DNA from: Pseudonocardia alni
GTDB taxonomy: Bacteria > Actinomycetota > Actinomycetes > Mycobacteriales > Pseudonocardiaceae
Assembly: GCF_002813375.1 (NCBI RefSeq)
Contig: NZ_PHUJ01000003.1
Span: 2,356,001-2,420,000, forward strand
Reading direction: 5' to 3'
DNA length: 64,000 nucleotides
Numbering within the stretch: the stretch's first letter is position 1; every line of letters begins with the position of its first letter. The notes beneath the pieces were generated by a model. That model was not told where the DNA came from. It saw nothing but the letters and a program-made list of their open reading frames with translations, and made no database searches. The position numbers and the translations under genes are program-made. Of this stretch, positions 63,508 through 64,000 are shown in pieces.

Positions 63508-64000
63508 ATGGGCACGAACCTCACCGGGGACACCTGGGGCATCCCGGGTCAGACCTTCCTGGTCCTCTACGTCGTCGCGCTGGTCCTGGTCTCCGGGATC
63601 GTGCTGCGCCGGCGGCGGACGATCGCGCAGGGGGATCCGCGCGGCGCCCGCACCCTCGACAGCAGGCCCGAGGACGTCGCGTACCTCAACGGCGGCCCCG
63701 AGCTGGCCGTGTACGCGGCCCTGTCGGCCATGCACGTCGACGGCAGTCTGGTCACCTCCGGCCGCACCACGGGCCAGGTGCGGGCGGGCCGGGTCCCCGG
63801 GCACGGCGCGTCGGCGCTGCAGCGGGCGATCCACCGCTCCGCGCAGCGTCTGACCCCGGGCCGGATGCTGGGCACCCACGAGCCGGTCCGCACCGAGCTG
63901 GCCCGGGCCGCGCAGCGGCTGGAGACCGCGGGGCTGCTGCTGTCCCCGGCCGACCGGGTCCGTTACCGGGCGACCGCCTGGCCGGTCGGGGTGCTCGCCC
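63508..64000 (+). CDS. TIGR04222 domain membrane protein (5' part)
   Basis: The first 164 codons of a gene running off the right edge. It opens MGTNLTGDTWGIPGQTFLVL, has one membrane helix (FLVLYVVALVLVSGIVLRRR), then the TIGR04222 pattern RPEDVAYLNGGPELAVYAAL, followed by AMHVDGSLVTSGRTTGQV. The family is of unknown function, with an N-terminal helix and usually more membrane segments. ATG 63508 has AGGGGG about eight bases upstream. Confidence 0.82.
   Translation, partial: MGTNLTGDTWGIPGQTFLVLYVVALVLVSGIVLRRRRTIAQGDPRGARTLDSRPEDVAYLNGGPELAVYAALSAMHVDGSLVTSGRTTGQVRAGRVPGHGASALQRAIHRSAQRLTPGRMLGTHEPVRTELARAAQRLETAGLLLSPADRVRYRATAWPVGVLA

Overview
The window is 64 kb of very GC-rich actinobacterial chromosome with dense coding, frequent GTG starts and almost exclusively G or C in third codon positions. 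Gene order follows the Mycobacterium tuberculosis Rv3235-Rv3284 block: Rv3235-like, secA1, hibernation factor, comF, lpqB-mtrB-mtrA, tmk, sahH, manA, Rv3256c-like, manB, whiB2, fbiA-fbiB, manC, wbbL, LytR-CpsA-Psr, fadE25, purE-purK, gtrA, birA, accD5-accE5, maf, sseA, sufE-like. The rhamnosyltransferase WbbL and mycothiol/F420-era actinobacterial genes, without mycobacterial-specific genes, suggest Pseudonocardiales, most like Pseudonocardia. The genus is an inference from gene content, not from a search. No rRNA, tRNA, CRISPR, insertion sequence, phage or integrase was seen.

Layout. 1-13.8 kb: a MarR regulator with the start of an ABC ATPase, an Rv3235-family protein, then a long minus-strand block running sahH, nudix, tmk, mtrA, mtrB, lpqB, comF, hpf, secA (envelope signalling, secretion, ribosome hibernation). 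sahH carries an S-adenosylhomocysteine riboswitch and a 24-codon leader ORF. 14-20.5 kb: an orphan MutL/GlmL-type ATPase, an acyl-CoA ligase, an amino acid permease, and divergent ald/aldR. 20.9-27.4 kb: mannose metabolism (manA, SIS protein, Trm112-like, manB), DUF3499, metallopeptidase-like protein, whiB2, M50 protease. 27.4-33.3 kb: coenzyme F420 genes (fbiA, fbiB, nudix), DNA glycosylase, manC, wbbL. 33.7-41.7 kb: LCP cell-wall ligase, TIGR03089 protein, ilvA, MSMEG_0570-like protein, then an accessory block (BenE, DUF1097, MerR-like, XRE-cupin) and a squalene-cyclase-like protein. 41.7-52 kb: fadE25 with divergent TetR, purE/purK, gtrA, an OmpR-type two-component system, hisN, MaoC, HMG-CoA lyase, PH-domain protein, birA. 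52-64 kb: accD5/accE5, a small membrane protein, a NarL-type two-component system, a gamma-lactonase / hydroxyacid-oxoacid transhydrogenase / FmdB operon with a divergent GAF-PucR regulator, maf, sseA, sufE-like, and the start of a TIGR04222 membrane protein.

How it works together. The conserved backbone handles envelope building (mannose and GDP-mannose supply, the arabinogalactan linker, LCP attachment, MtrAB-LpqB control, SecA export), acyl-CoA carboxylation with biotin ligation, purine synthesis and F420 synthesis. Catabolic and regulatory cassettes have been inserted into this backbone. Many genes show a TANNNT -10 box ending 6-8 bases before the start codon, so leaderless transcription looks common. 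The points most worth following are the sahH leader (riboswitch plus leader peptide), the lactonase-HOT operon, which resembles the Agrobacterium blcC-blcB pair for gamma-butyrolactone, and an unexplained structured RNA-like region with a tiny ORF at 43.65-43.87 kb.
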